Source: Muribaculaceae bacterium
Lineage (GTDB): Bacteria > Bacteroidota > Bacteroidia > Bacteroidales > Muribaculaceae
Assembly: GCA_017557625.1 (NCBI GenBank)
Contig: JAFYYG010000042.1
Location: 62,001 to 126,000 of the forward strand
DNA length: 64,000 nt
Direction: 5' to 3'
Position 1 is the first letter of the stretch. Every line of letters begins with the position of its first letter. The translations under genes and the position numbers were made by a program. The notes under the pieces are model-generated. The model was not told where the DNA came from. It was given only the letters and a program-made list of their open reading frames with translations, and did no database searches. Below are positions 35,456 to 46,000 of the stretch, piece after piece.

Positions 35456-35597
35456 TTATTTAAAATAAGTATTGCAAAAATACTACTTTTTTCTTCATTT
35501 CAGCAGAGAAATAGAGTATTTTTTCTTTTTTTAGAGTTATTGTTTTGTGTTTTTGTGTATATTTGCAAATTAATCATCAACTATAAAACTTAAGACT

Positions 35598-36428
35598 ATG
35601 AGAATTATAAATCGCAGATTATGGATTGTCGCTTTATTGGCGATGCTTTTGGTTGGTTCAACAGCTGTCGTTGATGCAAAAACCAAGAAGGGAAAAACTA
35701 AAACCACAACCACTAAAACTGCTAAAAACGGAAAAAAAACTTCTAACAGCAAAAACCTCACCTTCACCGTCAATGGTGTGAAGTTTGAAATGGTGAAAGT
35801 GGATGGTGGCTCGTTCACGATGAGCAAACGTGTCGGTTATGACGAATATGAAGAAAAACAAGTGACACTCGACTCTTATTACATAGGTCAGACCGAAGTC
35901 ACACAGGCACTTTGGAAAGTGGTCATGGGAGAAAACCCAAGCTTGATTAAAAACGACAAGTATCCAGTTACAGATGTTCGTTATAAAGACTGCCTGCTAT
36001 TTATTGAAAGACTGAACGAACTCACAGGAAAGGAATTCAGATTGCCTACTCTTGCCGAGTGCCAGTATGCCGCCCGAGGCGGAAACAAGAGCAAGGGATA
36101 TAAATACTCAGGCGGCAACGACATCAACAAGGTGGCTTGGTATAGTGGCAACAGTAACGGCGACCCACAAAAAGTGGCAACTAAAGCGGCCAATGAGCTT
36201 GGCATCTACGACTTGTGCGGCAACGTGAGTGAGTGGTGCAACGACGAGTATGATGACGGAACCCGTTCCACATCGCCAGAGGTAGGTCCCGGCCTTGCCC
36301 GGCCTTCAGCAGCAGCCTACGGTGGGAATATGCACAGTGAACTTGATGAATGTGAGATAAAGTTTATGAACAAATACGACATTAGTGGCGCCTTAATCAT
36401 TGGTTTGCGTCTCGTATTGCAACAATAG
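35598..36428 (+). CDS. Formylglycine-generating-enzyme-fold (SUMF1-like) secreted protein, divergent
   Basis: A 276-residue exported protein with the SUMF1/FGE fold. Signal peptide ends near VDAK (residue 27), followed by a Lys/Thr-rich linker to about 55. The fold is marked by VDGGSFTMS, YYIGQTEVTQALWKVVMG, FRLPTLAECQYAARGG, and LGIYDLCGNVSEWC. The usual start GGxFxMG is GGSFTMS, and the RxxRGGSW segment near the end is absent, replaced by RPSAAAYGGNMHSELDE, so it is a divergent member. Most bacterial relatives are not sulfatase activators; the role is unknown. Promoter element TATATTTG at 35558-35565. Next gene begins 37 bp later. Confidence 0.82.
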   Translation: MRIINRRLWIVALLAMLLVGSTAVVDAKTKKGKTKTTTTKTAKNGKKTSNSKNLTFTVNGVKFEMVKVDGGSFTMSKRVGYDEYEEKQVTLDSYYIGQTEVTQALWKVVMGENPSLIKNDKYPVTDVRYKDCLLFIERLNELTGKEFRLPTLAECQYAARGGNKSKGYKYSGGNDINKVAWYSGNSNGDPQKVATKAANELGIYDLCGNVSEWCNDEYDDGTRSTSPEVGPGLARPSAAAYGGNMHSELDECEIKFMNKYDISGALIIGLRLVLQQ

Positions 36429-36465
36429 CATTAATGGTTTAAGAATTAACATAAAATACAACAAA

Positions 36466-39366
36466 ATGAAGAAACATTTTACCGTGCTCGTTATCATGGC
36501 ATTAGTCGCCATGACGTCGCATGCATATACCTACTATAACAACGTTGAGATAGGCAACTTCAAGTACTCTCAACTCGGATTGGGTTCTTCATCAAGCGAG
36601 GAGAATTATGCTTTTCTGAGTGGTCTTTCCAGTACAGCAAGCACTTCTCTCACGACGCTCGATATCCCGGGTTATGTGATTTACAACGGCAACCGCTACC
36701 GTGTCAAGCAAATCAATCAAAATGCGTTTCACAACAACACCAAGATCACTAATGTCACTTTTGGCTATGGTGTGGAATATATCAGCAGTTATGTCTTTGA
36801 TGGCTGCACAGCGCTCAAATATGTGAACCTGCCGAGCTCGTTGAAGGAAATAGGGCAGTTCGTGTTCCAGAACTGCACGAGTCTTCTTGTTGTGGCCTTT
36901 GCAGGAGAGAAGGCACCAAAGATATATGACTACACCTTCAACCTGTCGAGCACAACCAAAAAGGCCTCCACTGCCACCTATCGTGGCATGAACGCCCTGA
37001 AGGCCGACGCCAAGTGGGTGGCAGCTTTCGGCGCCGACAATATCCTGCGCCATTATAGCTACAAGGTGGGCGATTTCAAGGTTTACAATTCCACCAACGG
37101 CTGCTGGCAGTACTATGTGATCAAGAACGGCGTTCCCTATAACAGCAACAGCAGCAACCCGTCAGTTCGCTCAATGTGCGTGCTTGTGGCGGCCACCTTT
37201 ACCGACGGCTCAAACTATACCATCAGTTTGCCACAAACTGTAGGCAATTCTTCGAACAATTCCCCGGGCAGCTATAAGTTCTATGGTGTTGCCGACAGCG
37301 CGTTCCTTAACAATAATGCCATCACCAAGATAACCAACAACAACACTATGGCATATAAAATAGGCGTTAGAGCATTTCATAGCTGCTCAAACCTCACAAG
37401 CGCCGATGTGCCGGTCGATACCATCGGTGATTATGCTTTCTATAATTGCCAAAATCTCTCCTCTGTTAATTTTGCCAGCAGTTTGTGTAATTTGGCTTAT
37501 TTGGGACACTATGCCTTTGGCAAATGTAATATCTCGGATGTGACAATTCCTCAAACCACCAAGTATATAGGATATGCGCCCTTTTATAATAACTCATTAA
37601 TGACAGATATCACTGTTGATGCCAATAACACCAACTATAGCAGTTTTAATAATGCACTGTATAATAAACAGAGAACAGTACTCTATCAAGTTCCTGGCAA
37701 ATGGATACACGCAAGCGCTACTACACAATTTCCAGAGACGTTGCAAAGGATTCTTCAGTATGCTGCAGCGGGATGTTGGGAAACTTCGCTAGTGTTGCCC
37801 TATAATCTCACAACCATTGACCAGTATGCATTTCAAAACTGTAAAAACTTAAAAACTGTTCACTTTCCATCATCGATCACTTCAGTGAACGCTAATGCTT
37901 TTACAGGATGCGATGCAGTCAACCGTGTTGAACTCAACTTGGCAACAGCACCATCTATTGATTATTTCCCTGATGTGACCGATAAAAGCAGTGTGATGCT
38001 TTATTATGCTAACGCTATAGGGGCATATGATTCTTATCACAACAGCTCAATTTGGTCGCAATATAACATCCAATGCAGTACAGTCAACTATGACTTTCAA
38101 AATTGTTGGGACATTAAAAATGGAATATTCTACTACACTGTAACTTCAACCAATTCATATCAATATGGTAACTCAAATTATGATGGTCAGCTAAAGATTG
38201 TTGCGTTTCAGTCGGGGCAAGCAGAGAACTATCAATTTGTGATTCCCACTTATGTTTCTTATGGCGGCAAGAAATATGTTCCCACTGAGATTGGTACTTC
38301 TGTTGTAAAAAAGAGTGAGCCTTTATTCAGTGTCAAAGATAATGGCACGATAAAGAAATTAGGTTTTAGAACGTTCTACGAAACAAAAATCAAAGATTTT
38401 ACGTTCTCTAATTTAGAGGAGATTGGTGATCGTGCATTTAGCCTCACTAAAGATCTTAAAAAAGAAATAAATGTCCTTCCACGGTTGAAAAAGATTGATG
38501 ATTATGCATTTTACGGTTCTGGGATAACAAAATTTGAGGCACCAACCTCCTTGACATCAATTGGCGGTTCTGCTTTTGATGATTGCAAAGACCTTCACGA
38601 GATTTTCTTGCCTCACATCGATGGCGAGCAAGAAATAACTTGTGGTAGAGAGTTCTTTCGCAATAATGCTAGCGATTTCAAGTGCTGGGTGGATTACAGG
38701 CGACTGAAAGATTTTACTTACTCTGACGGTAGATGGGACGGATCGAAGATTTATCCTCATCTATTGCTCGACAGTGAATGGCAGTCGTTTGCATGCTACG
38801 AGATCGACCGCATCAACTTCGAAGGTTCTGGCGTGGAGGCCTACGTAGTTAGCAACTATAATCCAAGTGATAATAAGGCCACGTTGACTCCTATAACTTC
38901 TGTGGGATTTAATGAAGGTATTGTTGTGCATGGCAACGTAGGCACTTACTATCGTTTAGATTATGGCGGTTCAAGTAGTTCCGCTTCCACTTGGACGCAA
39001 GGTGTGGTGAGTGATCCTGAGACCGTCAATTCCAACAGCTCAACGAGCTATTTCAAACTTAACCCCACCAAGCCCCAGTTTGACAAGATTACCAGCAACA
39101 CCACATTCAAGCGCGGCTATGCTTATCTGAAGATTCCGACCAACCAGACTGGTGGCGCAACGACCATTTATACCAACCTGAGTGGCTCGGGAGGTATTCC
39201 TGGCGACGTGAACGGCGACGGCATCTTGACAGCAGCCGACGTTACTGCTCTCTACGACTTCTTGCTCAATAACGACACTACCCACCTCGTCAATGGCGAC
39301 CAAAACGGCGACGGCAACATCACTGCTGCTGATGTCACCGCAGTTTACGACATATTGCTACAATAG
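36466..39366 (+). CDS. BspA-type leucine-rich repeat surface protein with dockerin-like end
   Basis: A 966-residue exported protein. Signal peptide MKKHFTVLVIMALVAMTSHA; then BspA-like LRR_5 repeats in at least three clusters (for example YISSYVFDGCTALKYVNLPS, YAFQNCKNLKTVHFPSS, GGSAFDDCKDLHEIFLP). A beta-rich C-terminal region follows, then a dockerin-like pair of Ca loops, GDVNGDGILTAADV and GDQNGDGNITAADV (about 909-966). The two loops and the spacer length match the dockerin of the 1954-residue protein closely. LRR proteins of this type bind host matrix or other bacteria in known cases. ATG 36466 is chosen since it gives the signal peptide; the frame is open further upstream. A strong terminator follows at 39427. 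Confidence 0.9.
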   Translation: MKKHFTVLVIMALVAMTSHAYTYYNNVEIGNFKYSQLGLGSSSSEENYAFLSGLSSTASTSLTTLDIPGYVIYNGNRYRVKQINQNAFHNNTKITNVTFGYGVEYISSYVFDGCTALKYVNLPSSLKEIGQFVFQNCTSLLVVAFAGEKAPKIYDYTFNLSSTTKKASTATYRGMNALKADAKWVAAFGADNILRHYSYKVGDFKVYNSTNGCWQYYVIKNGVPYNSNSSNPSVRSMCVLVAATFTDGSNYTISLPQTVGNSSNNSPGSYKFYGVADSAFLNNNAITKITNNNTMAYKIGVRAFHSCSNLTSADVPVDTIGDYAFYNCQNLSSVNFASSLCNLAYLGHYAFGKCNISDVTIPQTTKYIGYAPFYNNSLMTDITVDANNTNYSSFNNALYNKQRTVLYQVPGKWIHASATTQFPETLQRILQYAAAGCWETSLVLPYNLTTIDQYAFQNCKNLKTVHFPSSITSVNANAFTGCDAVNRVELNLATAPSIDYFPDVTDKSSVMLYYANAIGAYDSYHNSSIWSQYNIQCSTVNYDFQNCWDIKNGIFYYTVTSTNSYQYGNSNYDGQLKIVAFQSGQAENYQFVIPTYVSYGGKKYVPTEIGTSVVKKSEPLFSVKDNGTIKKLGFRTFYETKIKDFTFSNLEEIGDRAFSLTKDLKKEINVLPRLKKIDDYAFYGSGITKFEAPTSLTSIGGSAFDDCKDLHEIFLPHIDGEQEITCGREFFRNNASDFKCWVDYRRLKDFTYSDGRWDGSKIYPHLLLDSEWQSFACYEIDRINFEGSGVEAYVVSNYNPSDNKATLTPITSVGFNEGIVVHGNVGTYYRLDYGGSSSSASTWTQGVVSDPETVNSNSSTSYFKLNPTKPQFDKITSNTTFKRGYAYLKIPTNQTGGATTIYTNLSGSGGIPGDVNGDGILTAADVTALYDFLLNNDTTHLVNGDQNGDGNITAADVTAVYDILLQ

Positions 39367-39376
39367 CACTTGCGCT

Positions 39377-39418
39377 GATTAGAGATTAGTTGGTGCTACG
39401 CACCGATTAGTGATTAGA
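39377..39418. repeat. Heptamers flanking a short hairpin
   Basis: GATTAGA, GATTAGT, then hairpin GGTGC-TAC-GCACC (39392-39404), then GATTAGT, GATTAGA. The heptamers are mirror-ordered about the hairpin. The unit lies 10 bp after the BspA gene stop. Confidence 0.8.
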
Positions 39419-39426
39419 GAGCATGC

Positions 39427-39462
39427 GCGTGGGGGAATTAAATTCTCCCACGCTGGTTTTTT
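39427..39462 (+). terminator. Terminator after the second BspA gene
   Basis: GCGTGGGGGAATT (39427-39439) and AATTCTCCCACGC (39441-39453) form a 13-bp stem with one mismatch, followed by TGGTTTTTT. Confidence 0.85.
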
Positions 39463-39535
39463 CGCGCTTCGTCGCTGTTATATCAAACAACCATCACCTC
39501 CCAACAACTAAAACAACAAAAGTTGTGATTGTTGT

Positions 39536-39561
39536 GCATTATGAATTGCATTATGCATTAT
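39536..39561. repeat. Heptamers GCATTAT at the YARHG gene stop
   Basis: Three GCATTAT units (39536, 39548, 39555) with a shortened 5-bp GAATT between the first and second. The last overlaps the stop codon of the leftward gene. The heptamer is the same as in the array at 14101. Confidence 0.7.
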
Positions 39562-40688
39562 TTAATTGTTGCCATTACTTGCTTGATGAGGGCGATGTTG
39601 AATTTCTCTATATCGGTCAGAACCACTGGTTTGCCGCTTTTCTTGTACCAGGGCTGCTGGTCAAAGTATTTCTGGTTGGCAGCACTCTTGAAGGTGTCGC
39701 CGTGACGAGCATATATTTCAGCGCGCATGAGCTCGAGAGTCTCCTTCGGGAAGAGTTTCAGAAGCTCGTGAGTGAGAGGTATTACCGAGGCGAAAGCCCA
39801 TTTTCCGTCAACGCCTTCCCAGGGGCACTGCACCTTAGTAAGGACGTTGTTGCCTTTAGCCAATCTTGGGTTATGGTCAACAAATGGCTCATCGTGAAGC
39901 ACTGTAGCGTCAAGTCCCTCATTTGTGAGCATCACCTGCCATGTCATAGGTCCCATAATCGCTGCGGCTCCACCACCGCCAGGCATCTTTCCGTATCTTG
40001 GATCGCTTGGGTCGCCACCGCTCACACGACCTTCACCATAAACAATGTCGATAAGATTTTTGTCGGGGTAAATGTAGAACTGGTATAATCCTGGGTCACA
40101 ATTATAGCGGTCGCCCTCATAAAAATCTTGTTTGGGGCCAAACACCGAATACTTTCCATTGGCAAGTTTATAATTCCCGGCAAGGATATAGTGCAGGAAT
40201 ATTGTCCAATCTCCATTGTTTCTCATGTCGTTGGTAATGCTGAAATAAGCCCTCACGGGGGTGCCTTGCGCGTTGCGATACACAAGCAAGGTGTATTGCC
40301 CCAGCTTCTCCACCGTTACATAGAGCGGAGTCTTACCTGTCACCTTCATTTTATTTCCCACCATTTTCATCTCATGCGGCATCACCATCGTGGTGGTTGG
40401 CTCCATATATCGGTTGTAGCCGGCTCCAATCATTTTTGTGTCGGGGTCGTACATTGTTGAGAATATGAAGCGTCCGTCGGTCCACAACTGTTCGGTGTCG
40501 CTGGTGAGCATCTGCTTGGTGTTAAGCACTTGCAGTTTGTCGTTGCGGTGCTCGAGGTCGGCGGCCAACGATTGTTTAAACAATTCGTTGATAGACCTGT
40601 TGTCGCTCCAGAACAAGTCTTCGTGGTCTCGCGCACTGGTGCTTAAAGCTATCATAATGAGTAGGAATAAAGTGATTTTTTGTTTCAT
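39558..40688 (-). CDS. YARHG-domain secreted protein
   Basis: A 376-residue exported protein. Signal peptide MKQKITLFLLIMIALSTSA; a large unassigned central region with many beta strands and a PGGGG turn (near 245); and a C-terminal YARHG domain (about 310-350) marked by the eponymous MRAEIYARHGDTF and YFDQQPWYKKS. The YARHG domain is extracellular in the proteins where it is known and is presumed to bind peptidoglycan or another wall component, unproven. A full promoter is present at 40715-40744, divergent from the galactanase promoter. Confidence 0.82.
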   Translation of the reverse strand: MKQKITLFLLIMIALSTSARDHEDLFWSDNRSINELFKQSLAADLEHRNDKLQVLNTKQMLTSDTEQLWTDGRFIFSTMYDPDTKMIGAGYNRYMEPTTTMVMPHEMKMVGNKMKVTGKTPLYVTVEKLGQYTLLVYRNAQGTPVRAYFSITNDMRNNGDWTIFLHYILAGNYKLANGKYSVFGPKQDFYEGDRYNCDPGLYQFYIYPDKNLIDIVYGEGRVSGGDPSDPRYGKMPGGGGAAAIMGPMTWQVMLTNEGLDATVLHDEPFVDHNPRLAKGNNVLTKVQCPWEGVDGKWAFASVIPLTHELLKLFPKETLELMRAEIYARHGDTFKSAANQKYFDQQPWYKKSGKPVVLTDIEKFNIALIKQVMATIK

Positions 40689-40714
40689 AGTGATATAGTT
40701 TTTGTTAGTTACCG

Positions 40715-40744
40715 CAAAAATAGATATTTTTCTTGTAACGGCAA
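40715..40744 (-). promoter_or_regulatory. Promoter for the YARHG protein gene
   Basis: Minus-strand TTG (complement of 40742-40744), 19-bp spacer, TATTTTTG (complement of 40715-40722), 26 bp before the ATG. Confidence 0.7.
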
Positions 40745-40772
40745 AGTAATTGTGTTTTTTTGTCCCATTTAT

Positions 40773-40803
40773 TTGGCTATAAACAAAAAAAGTGTTATCT
40801 TTG
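40773..40803 (+). promoter_or_regulatory. Promoter for the GH53 galactanase gene
   Basis: TTG at 40773-40775 and TATCTTTG at 40796-40803, spacer 20 bp, 17 bp before the ATG at 40821. Confidence 0.65.
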
Positions 40804-40820
40804 TGAAAAATGATTATATC

Positions 40821-41825
40821 ATGAAAAAAATCTCATTATTTATAATTGCTTGCGTCATGGCATTAGGAGCGATGGCGCAGGAGTTTTGGTTGGGTGCCGA
40901 CATCAGCGGAACCAGTGCGCTTGAGCGTTTTGGCGTGAAGCTCTACAACAACGCCGGTGAGGAACGCGACAATATCACACTGATGCGGGAGTTGGGGCTT
41001 AACGCCGCACGGTTTAGGGTGTGGGTGAATCCACGTGGCGGCGAGTGCGACATGCACGATGTGCTGGCTATGGCACAACGCGCTCAGGCGCAAGGCATGG
41101 CGATAATGATTGACTTCCACTACAGCGACTGGTGGGCCGATCCAGGCAAACAGAACATCCCCGCACGCTGGCGGCATTACAATTATGACCAGATGAAACG
41201 CGCCCTGGCCATGCACACCACCGAGACGTTACAATTGCTCAAAGATAACGGTGTGGATGTGAAGTGGATACAGATAGGCAACGAGACCACCTACGGCTTC
41301 CTGTGGCCCATGGCGCACACTCCCGAGAATATGAAGCAGTATGCAGGTCTCACCGAGGCGGGCTATAAAGCAGCAAAGAAAGTTTATCCCAAGGCCGCTT
41401 GCATCGTCCACCTCGACGCAGCCTGCGACATCGACCGCTATCACACCATCTTCAACGGTCTTAAGAAGTATAAGGCTCATTTCGACATGATTGGCGTGAG
41501 CGTTTATCCCTACTGGGACATGGAAGCAGGGCTCACCAAGAGCGAGGATGAGACCCTTGAGCGCGTGATTGAGAATATCAACACCTTGAGCAAGGAATAC
41601 AAATGCCCTGTGATGATAGTCGAGACCGGCTATGAGTCACGACGACCCGAGGAGGGCAAGGCGTTCATGACACGCCTCATCGATGCCGCCCACAACCGCA
41701 CTGATGGCAACTGTCCCGGCGTGTTCTACTGGGCTCCTGAGGCAGAAGGCCACTACCCGTTAGGAGCCTTCCAAAACCACCGCCCCACAGCGATAATGGA
41801 TGCGTTTAATTCAAGTGATAAATAA
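40821..41825 (+). CDS. GH53 endo-beta-1,4-galactanase (arabinogalactan endo-galactosidase)
   Basis: A 334-residue exported glycoside hydrolase that cuts beta-1,4-galactan side chains of pectin. Signal peptide MKKISLFIIACVMALGAMAQ precedes the (beta/alpha)8 barrel. GH53 landmarks include WLGADISG, RVWVNPRGGECDM, DFHYSDWWADPGKQ, the acid/base Glu in WIQIGNET and the nucleophile Glu in MIVETGY, then GVFYWAPEA. No lipobox and no SusC/SusD pair is adjacent, so it is not in an obvious polysaccharide utilisation locus. ATG 40821 gives the signal peptide; the open frame extends upstream through the promoter. Confidence 0.94.
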   Translation: MKKISLFIIACVMALGAMAQEFWLGADISGTSALERFGVKLYNNAGEERDNITLMRELGLNAARFRVWVNPRGGECDMHDVLAMAQRAQAQGMAIMIDFHYSDWWADPGKQNIPARWRHYNYDQMKRALAMHTTETLQLLKDNGVDVKWIQIGNETTYGFLWPMAHTPENMKQYAGLTEAGYKAAKKVYPKAACIVHLDAACDIDRYHTIFNGLKKYKAHFDMIGVSVYPYWDMEAGLTKSEDETLERVIENINTLSKEYKCPVMIVETGYESRRPEEGKAFMTRLIDAAHNRTDGNCPGVFYWAPEAEGHYPLGAFQNHRPTAIMDAFNSSDK

Positions 41826-41826
41826 T

Positions 41827-41862
41827 TCTAGAAAATCTAGATATTCTAGACTGTCTAGATTA
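41827..41862. repeat. Four TCTAGA palindromes in a 9-bp tandem array
   Basis: TCTAGA occurs at 41827, 41836, 41845 and 41854, each followed by three variable bases (AAA, TAT, CTG, TTA). The phase is exact. The array fills most of the gap between the galactanase stop and the sbcD start. Confidence 0.93.
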
Positions 41863-41882
41863 GATAATCCAGGGAAAAACTA

Positions 41883-43049
41883 ATGAAAATTTTACACACG
41901 AGTGATTGGCATCTTGGACATGTGCTCTACGGCTATGACCGCACCGAGGAGCAACAGGCGATGCTCAATCAGATTGAGGAAATTATTAAGAGCGAAAAGC
42001 CCGACGCAATGGTGCTAAGCGGTGATGTTTACCACACTTCACAGCCCAGCGCGGCGGTGCAGACAATGTTTACCGAGGCCATCGTGGCAATGCATAAGGC
42101 GTGCCCCACGATGACCATCGTCATCACAGCTGGAAACCACGACAGCGGCACAAAGCATGAGATTTTCCAGACTCCATGGCGAGAACTTAAAGTGTTTGCT
42201 ATTGGAAATATCGACAAAGAAAACCTCGACAGCCACATCATAGAGGTGCCTAGAAAGGGTTGGATAGTGGCGGTTCCTTACACCTACGAACGCAATATCC
42301 CCGAGGGATTCTTTCAGCAGTTGCTTGACAAGGTGGACGAGAGAAACATCGAGGGGTTGCCAGTAGTTATGATGGCGCACACCACTGTCGATGGATGCAA
42401 CTTCACTGGCCACGACCAGACGGGAGAACGCACCATTGGAGGTATCGACAGCGTAGGGCTCAATGCTTTGGGCACCGGCTACGATTACCTCGCATTAGGG
42501 CACATCCATTGTCCACAGACCATTGACGGCAGTAGTGACAGAGTGCGCTATTGTGGCACTCCCATTGCAGTGAGTTTTGACGAAGCCTATGAGCATAGCG
42601 CCTCAATAGTAGAAATAGACAAGCACGACGCAGCACCGCGGGTGCGCATTGTCGCCATCGATCCACTGCACCCACTGGTAACACTGCCTATCGAAGGTTT
42701 TGCGCCTTGGGATAAAGTAACAGAACTGCTGAAAGATTATCCCGATGATATTTCGGCATACATCAGGCTAAACGTGGAAATTGTTGATTTCCTGCCTGTT
42801 GGTGCTATGGAAGAAGCTCATGCTATCGCCGCCGACAAGCGATGCAAGGTGTGTTTCATCAACCCCAAGCGTCCCGAGATAGAGCGCACCAAGAGCAAAG
42901 CCCTCACCGTGCAAGAGTTTCAAGAGATGAAACCTATAGACCTACTAAAACGCTTTTTCAAAGACAAGAATTTGCCCTTTGACAACGAGACAGAAGAAAT
43001 GTTAAACGATATTATCAACTCCCTCAACGAAGAAGAACGCAACAAATGA
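41883..43049 (+). CDS. sbcD: Exonuclease subunit SbcD (Mre11-like)
   Basis: Metal-dependent nuclease half of the SbcCD complex that opens hairpins and trims protein-blocked DNA ends. The 388-residue protein has the five phosphoesterase motifs: DWHLGH, LSGDVYH, TAGNHDSG, MAHTTV and LGHIHCPQ. A C-terminal region (about 280-385) should contact SbcC. The stop overlaps the sbcC ATG by 4 bp. SbcCD cleavage of palindromes is relevant to a chromosome so rich in inverted repeats. Confidence 0.95.
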   Translation: MKILHTSDWHLGHVLYGYDRTEEQQAMLNQIEEIIKSEKPDAMVLSGDVYHTSQPSAAVQTMFTEAIVAMHKACPTMTIVITAGNHDSGTKHEIFQTPWRELKVFAIGNIDKENLDSHIIEVPRKGWIVAVPYTYERNIPEGFFQQLLDKVDERNIEGLPVVMMAHTTVDGCNFTGHDQTGERTIGGIDSVGLNALGTGYDYLALGHIHCPQTIDGSSDRVRYCGTPIAVSFDEAYEHSASIVEIDKHDAAPRVRIVAIDPLHPLVTLPIEGFAPWDKVTELLKDYPDDISAYIRLNVEIVDFLPVGAMEEAHAIAADKRCKVCFINPKRPEIERTKSKALTVQEFQEMKPIDLLKRFFKDKNLPFDNETEEMLNDIINSLNEEERNK

Positions 43050-46000
43050 GACTACAAAAGCTTAACATACACAACATTGCATCAATCGAAGATGCTGAGA
43101 TTGACTTTCTTGCACAGCCTCTCGCCTCAAGCGAGGTGTTCCTCATTACAGGAAAAACAGGTTCGGGAAAGACCACGATTCTTGATGCCATTTGCCTGGC
43201 ATTGTTCGCAACCACGCCACGATTGAAGAACACACAAATGAAAGGTGATGTGCCTAACGAGAAAGACCTAAAGCTTAACAATGCCGAGCAGCTAATGCGT
43301 CGCAACACTGGCGAGGCATGGGTGAAACTCACGTTCACTGGCAACAACGGCAACCTCTACGAGGCAATGTGGAGCGTGGCAAGAGCTCACAAGAAAACAA
43401 ATGGAAACATACAAGATTCACAGTGGACGCTTAAAAATCTTGATGCGGGCAACGTGATAAGCAACAAAAAAGAGATTTTAAAAACTATACCAATAATCAT
43501 AGGTCTTGATTTTGAACAGTTTTGTCGTACCACAATGTTGGCGCAGGGCGAATTCACTAAATTCCTTAATAGTAAGGATGAAGACAAGAGTGCCATTCTC
43601 GGAAAAATTACGGGAACAGAAATTTACACAAAGATAGGCGCAAAAATCTTTGCCATCACAAGTGCCAAGAAGCAAGAATGGGAAAAAGCCAATCAGCGTA
43701 TCGCCGACGTGAAAGTGCTCGACAGTGAGGAAATTGAGCAGATGAACAACCAGCAGTCGCAGCTTGAGAAGGATTATAAATCAAAAAAGTCTCAACAGGA
43801 TGTAATTAAGAGCAAACTGCAATGGCTCAGCAACGACGAGAGGTTGAAACTTGAGATTAACAGAGCTCAAGAAACCCTCAATGCTGCCAAGCAAAAAGAG
43901 CAGGATGAAGAATTCAAGAAGCAAGAAGCACTCGTCAAGGACTGGAATGCTACTATCGAGGCCCGCAGTTGGCTTAGCGGCAAGAACAGAGCCATCAACG
44001 ATATCGAAGCCAATAAAAACAAGCTCAACCAGCTACTGAATGACTTCTTGAGAATTAGAGAAGGACAACTGTGGCTCGAACAAGACATCGCCACCAAGAA
44101 AAACGAGCACCAAGCCACTTTGCGCTTCCTTGATGAGAATGAGAGCAGGAAAGCAGTCTATACTAATGAGCAGACCATCAGTGCCCATCTTGATGCGATA
44201 GTGAAATGTCTCGAAAACATCAAAAAAGAGAATAAAGCCATCGATGATGCCAACGCAAAACTTAACGGCCCCCTAAAGGAGAAACTTGAGAAGGCAAAAA
44301 CGGATTTTGAGACTAAGTCGAACCAAATCAAAGAAAGCCAGAAGTTGCTTAAGATGCTTGAGCAAGAACTTGCCAAGATAAAGCTTCAGGAATTACGTAA
44401 CCAGAAAGATGAACTCGCAAAAAACATCTCTCAAATTAGCAATGCTTTGCTGATGGTTGATTCGCTTAATAAAGCCAAAGACAGCGTGGAAGCCACCGAG
44501 AAAACTATTGCCACAACGAACAAAACCATTGAAGAACTCGAGTCAAAGCTAAAGCAACAAGATGACGAAAGAAAAAATGCAGAACAAGAGCGTGACAAGG
44601 AAAAAGCCGTGTGCGACAAGCTGCGGGAGAGCGTGGACGACTGGGCAAAAAGCGTGCGTGTGAAACTCCATGTGGGAGAGAAATGCCCCGTTTGCCAGCA
44701 GGAGATAGTCAGCGAACCGCCACACGAGGAACTCCTCGACAGCATCTTTGCCAAAGCCGAAAAAGACCTGAAAGAGGCAGAGGCTCTACTGGAGGCAAAG
44801 AAGAATGTCTATAACGCCACAATTGCAAGGCTTGAGGCACAACAGAATGTACTCAAAGATAAGAAAAAAGACCTTGAAAAAGCTCAAAAACTGCTTGAAA
44901 AAGAGAATGCTAAAGCCATTGGTGCTTGCCAGGAATGTGGCATTCACACTGTGGATGACACTACCAAGCAAAGACTCAACGATCTGATGACCGAGAACAA
45001 TAACAAATTAGAGATTCTGAAGAAACAGGTAATGAATGGTGAAGATAAAGAGAAAGAACATAAAAAACAGAACAAACTCGTAATCAAGTTGCAGCAAGAA
45101 CTTAACGACTCAAACAACAAACTCAACGATGTCAATCGTGAAATCGCTAACTGTCAGGCTGGCATAGAGTCGAGCAATAAAATCAAAGTAACCGAGCAAG
45201 GCGACCTCACTATTCACCAAAATGAGGTGGAAAAACTGGTTGTTTTGAGTGATTGGACTAATGATTGGAGGACGGAGCCTATGTTGTTTGCCACAGAACT
45301 GAAGACGGCGGCACGATTCTACCAGCAGCAAGTGGAAAAAGAACAGCAGCAGGCACATGCCATCACGCAAGCTACTGCCGATTTTAACCATGCGTGCGAC
45401 TCAATCGCTACTGTCATCACCGCCATGCCGTCGTGGAGCGATGTCACCGCCACCAACAGCCGTAAGATTAATAATTTATTGAAAGTAATAAATGATTTAA
45501 ACACCAATATTTCCTCACTTAAGGCACAAATCAATCAGTTGCAAAACACTGAGAACGAGATGACTTCTAATCTTGAAAAATGGATTGCCGAGAATCCGTC
45601 GCTCAATGTGGAAGCTTTAGCTGTTCTCTCACAATACGGCCAGCAAGAGATTGGAGAATTGCAGAAATCGCAGAAAAATATCCATGATGAAGTGTTGAGA
45701 CAAGAGACTTCTCTGAAGGACTGCAAGAACAGGCTTGTCAAGCATAACGAGGAGAAACCTGAGTTTGCCGAGGAAGAGAATTCAGAGTCACTCAATACTA
45801 TGAGCAAAGCAACCGAGGAAGCTGTCAGGCTGCTGGGCGAGCAGATAGGAGGCATTAAAGAGAAACTGGAGAATGACGCAAAGCAGAAGGAGCAATTGGG
45901 GCAACTCATAGACGATTGCAATACTAAGAAGGCGGTTTACGAGAAATGGCAGCGACTGAATCTTCTACTGGGCGACAGCACAGGAAAGAAGTTCCGCAAT

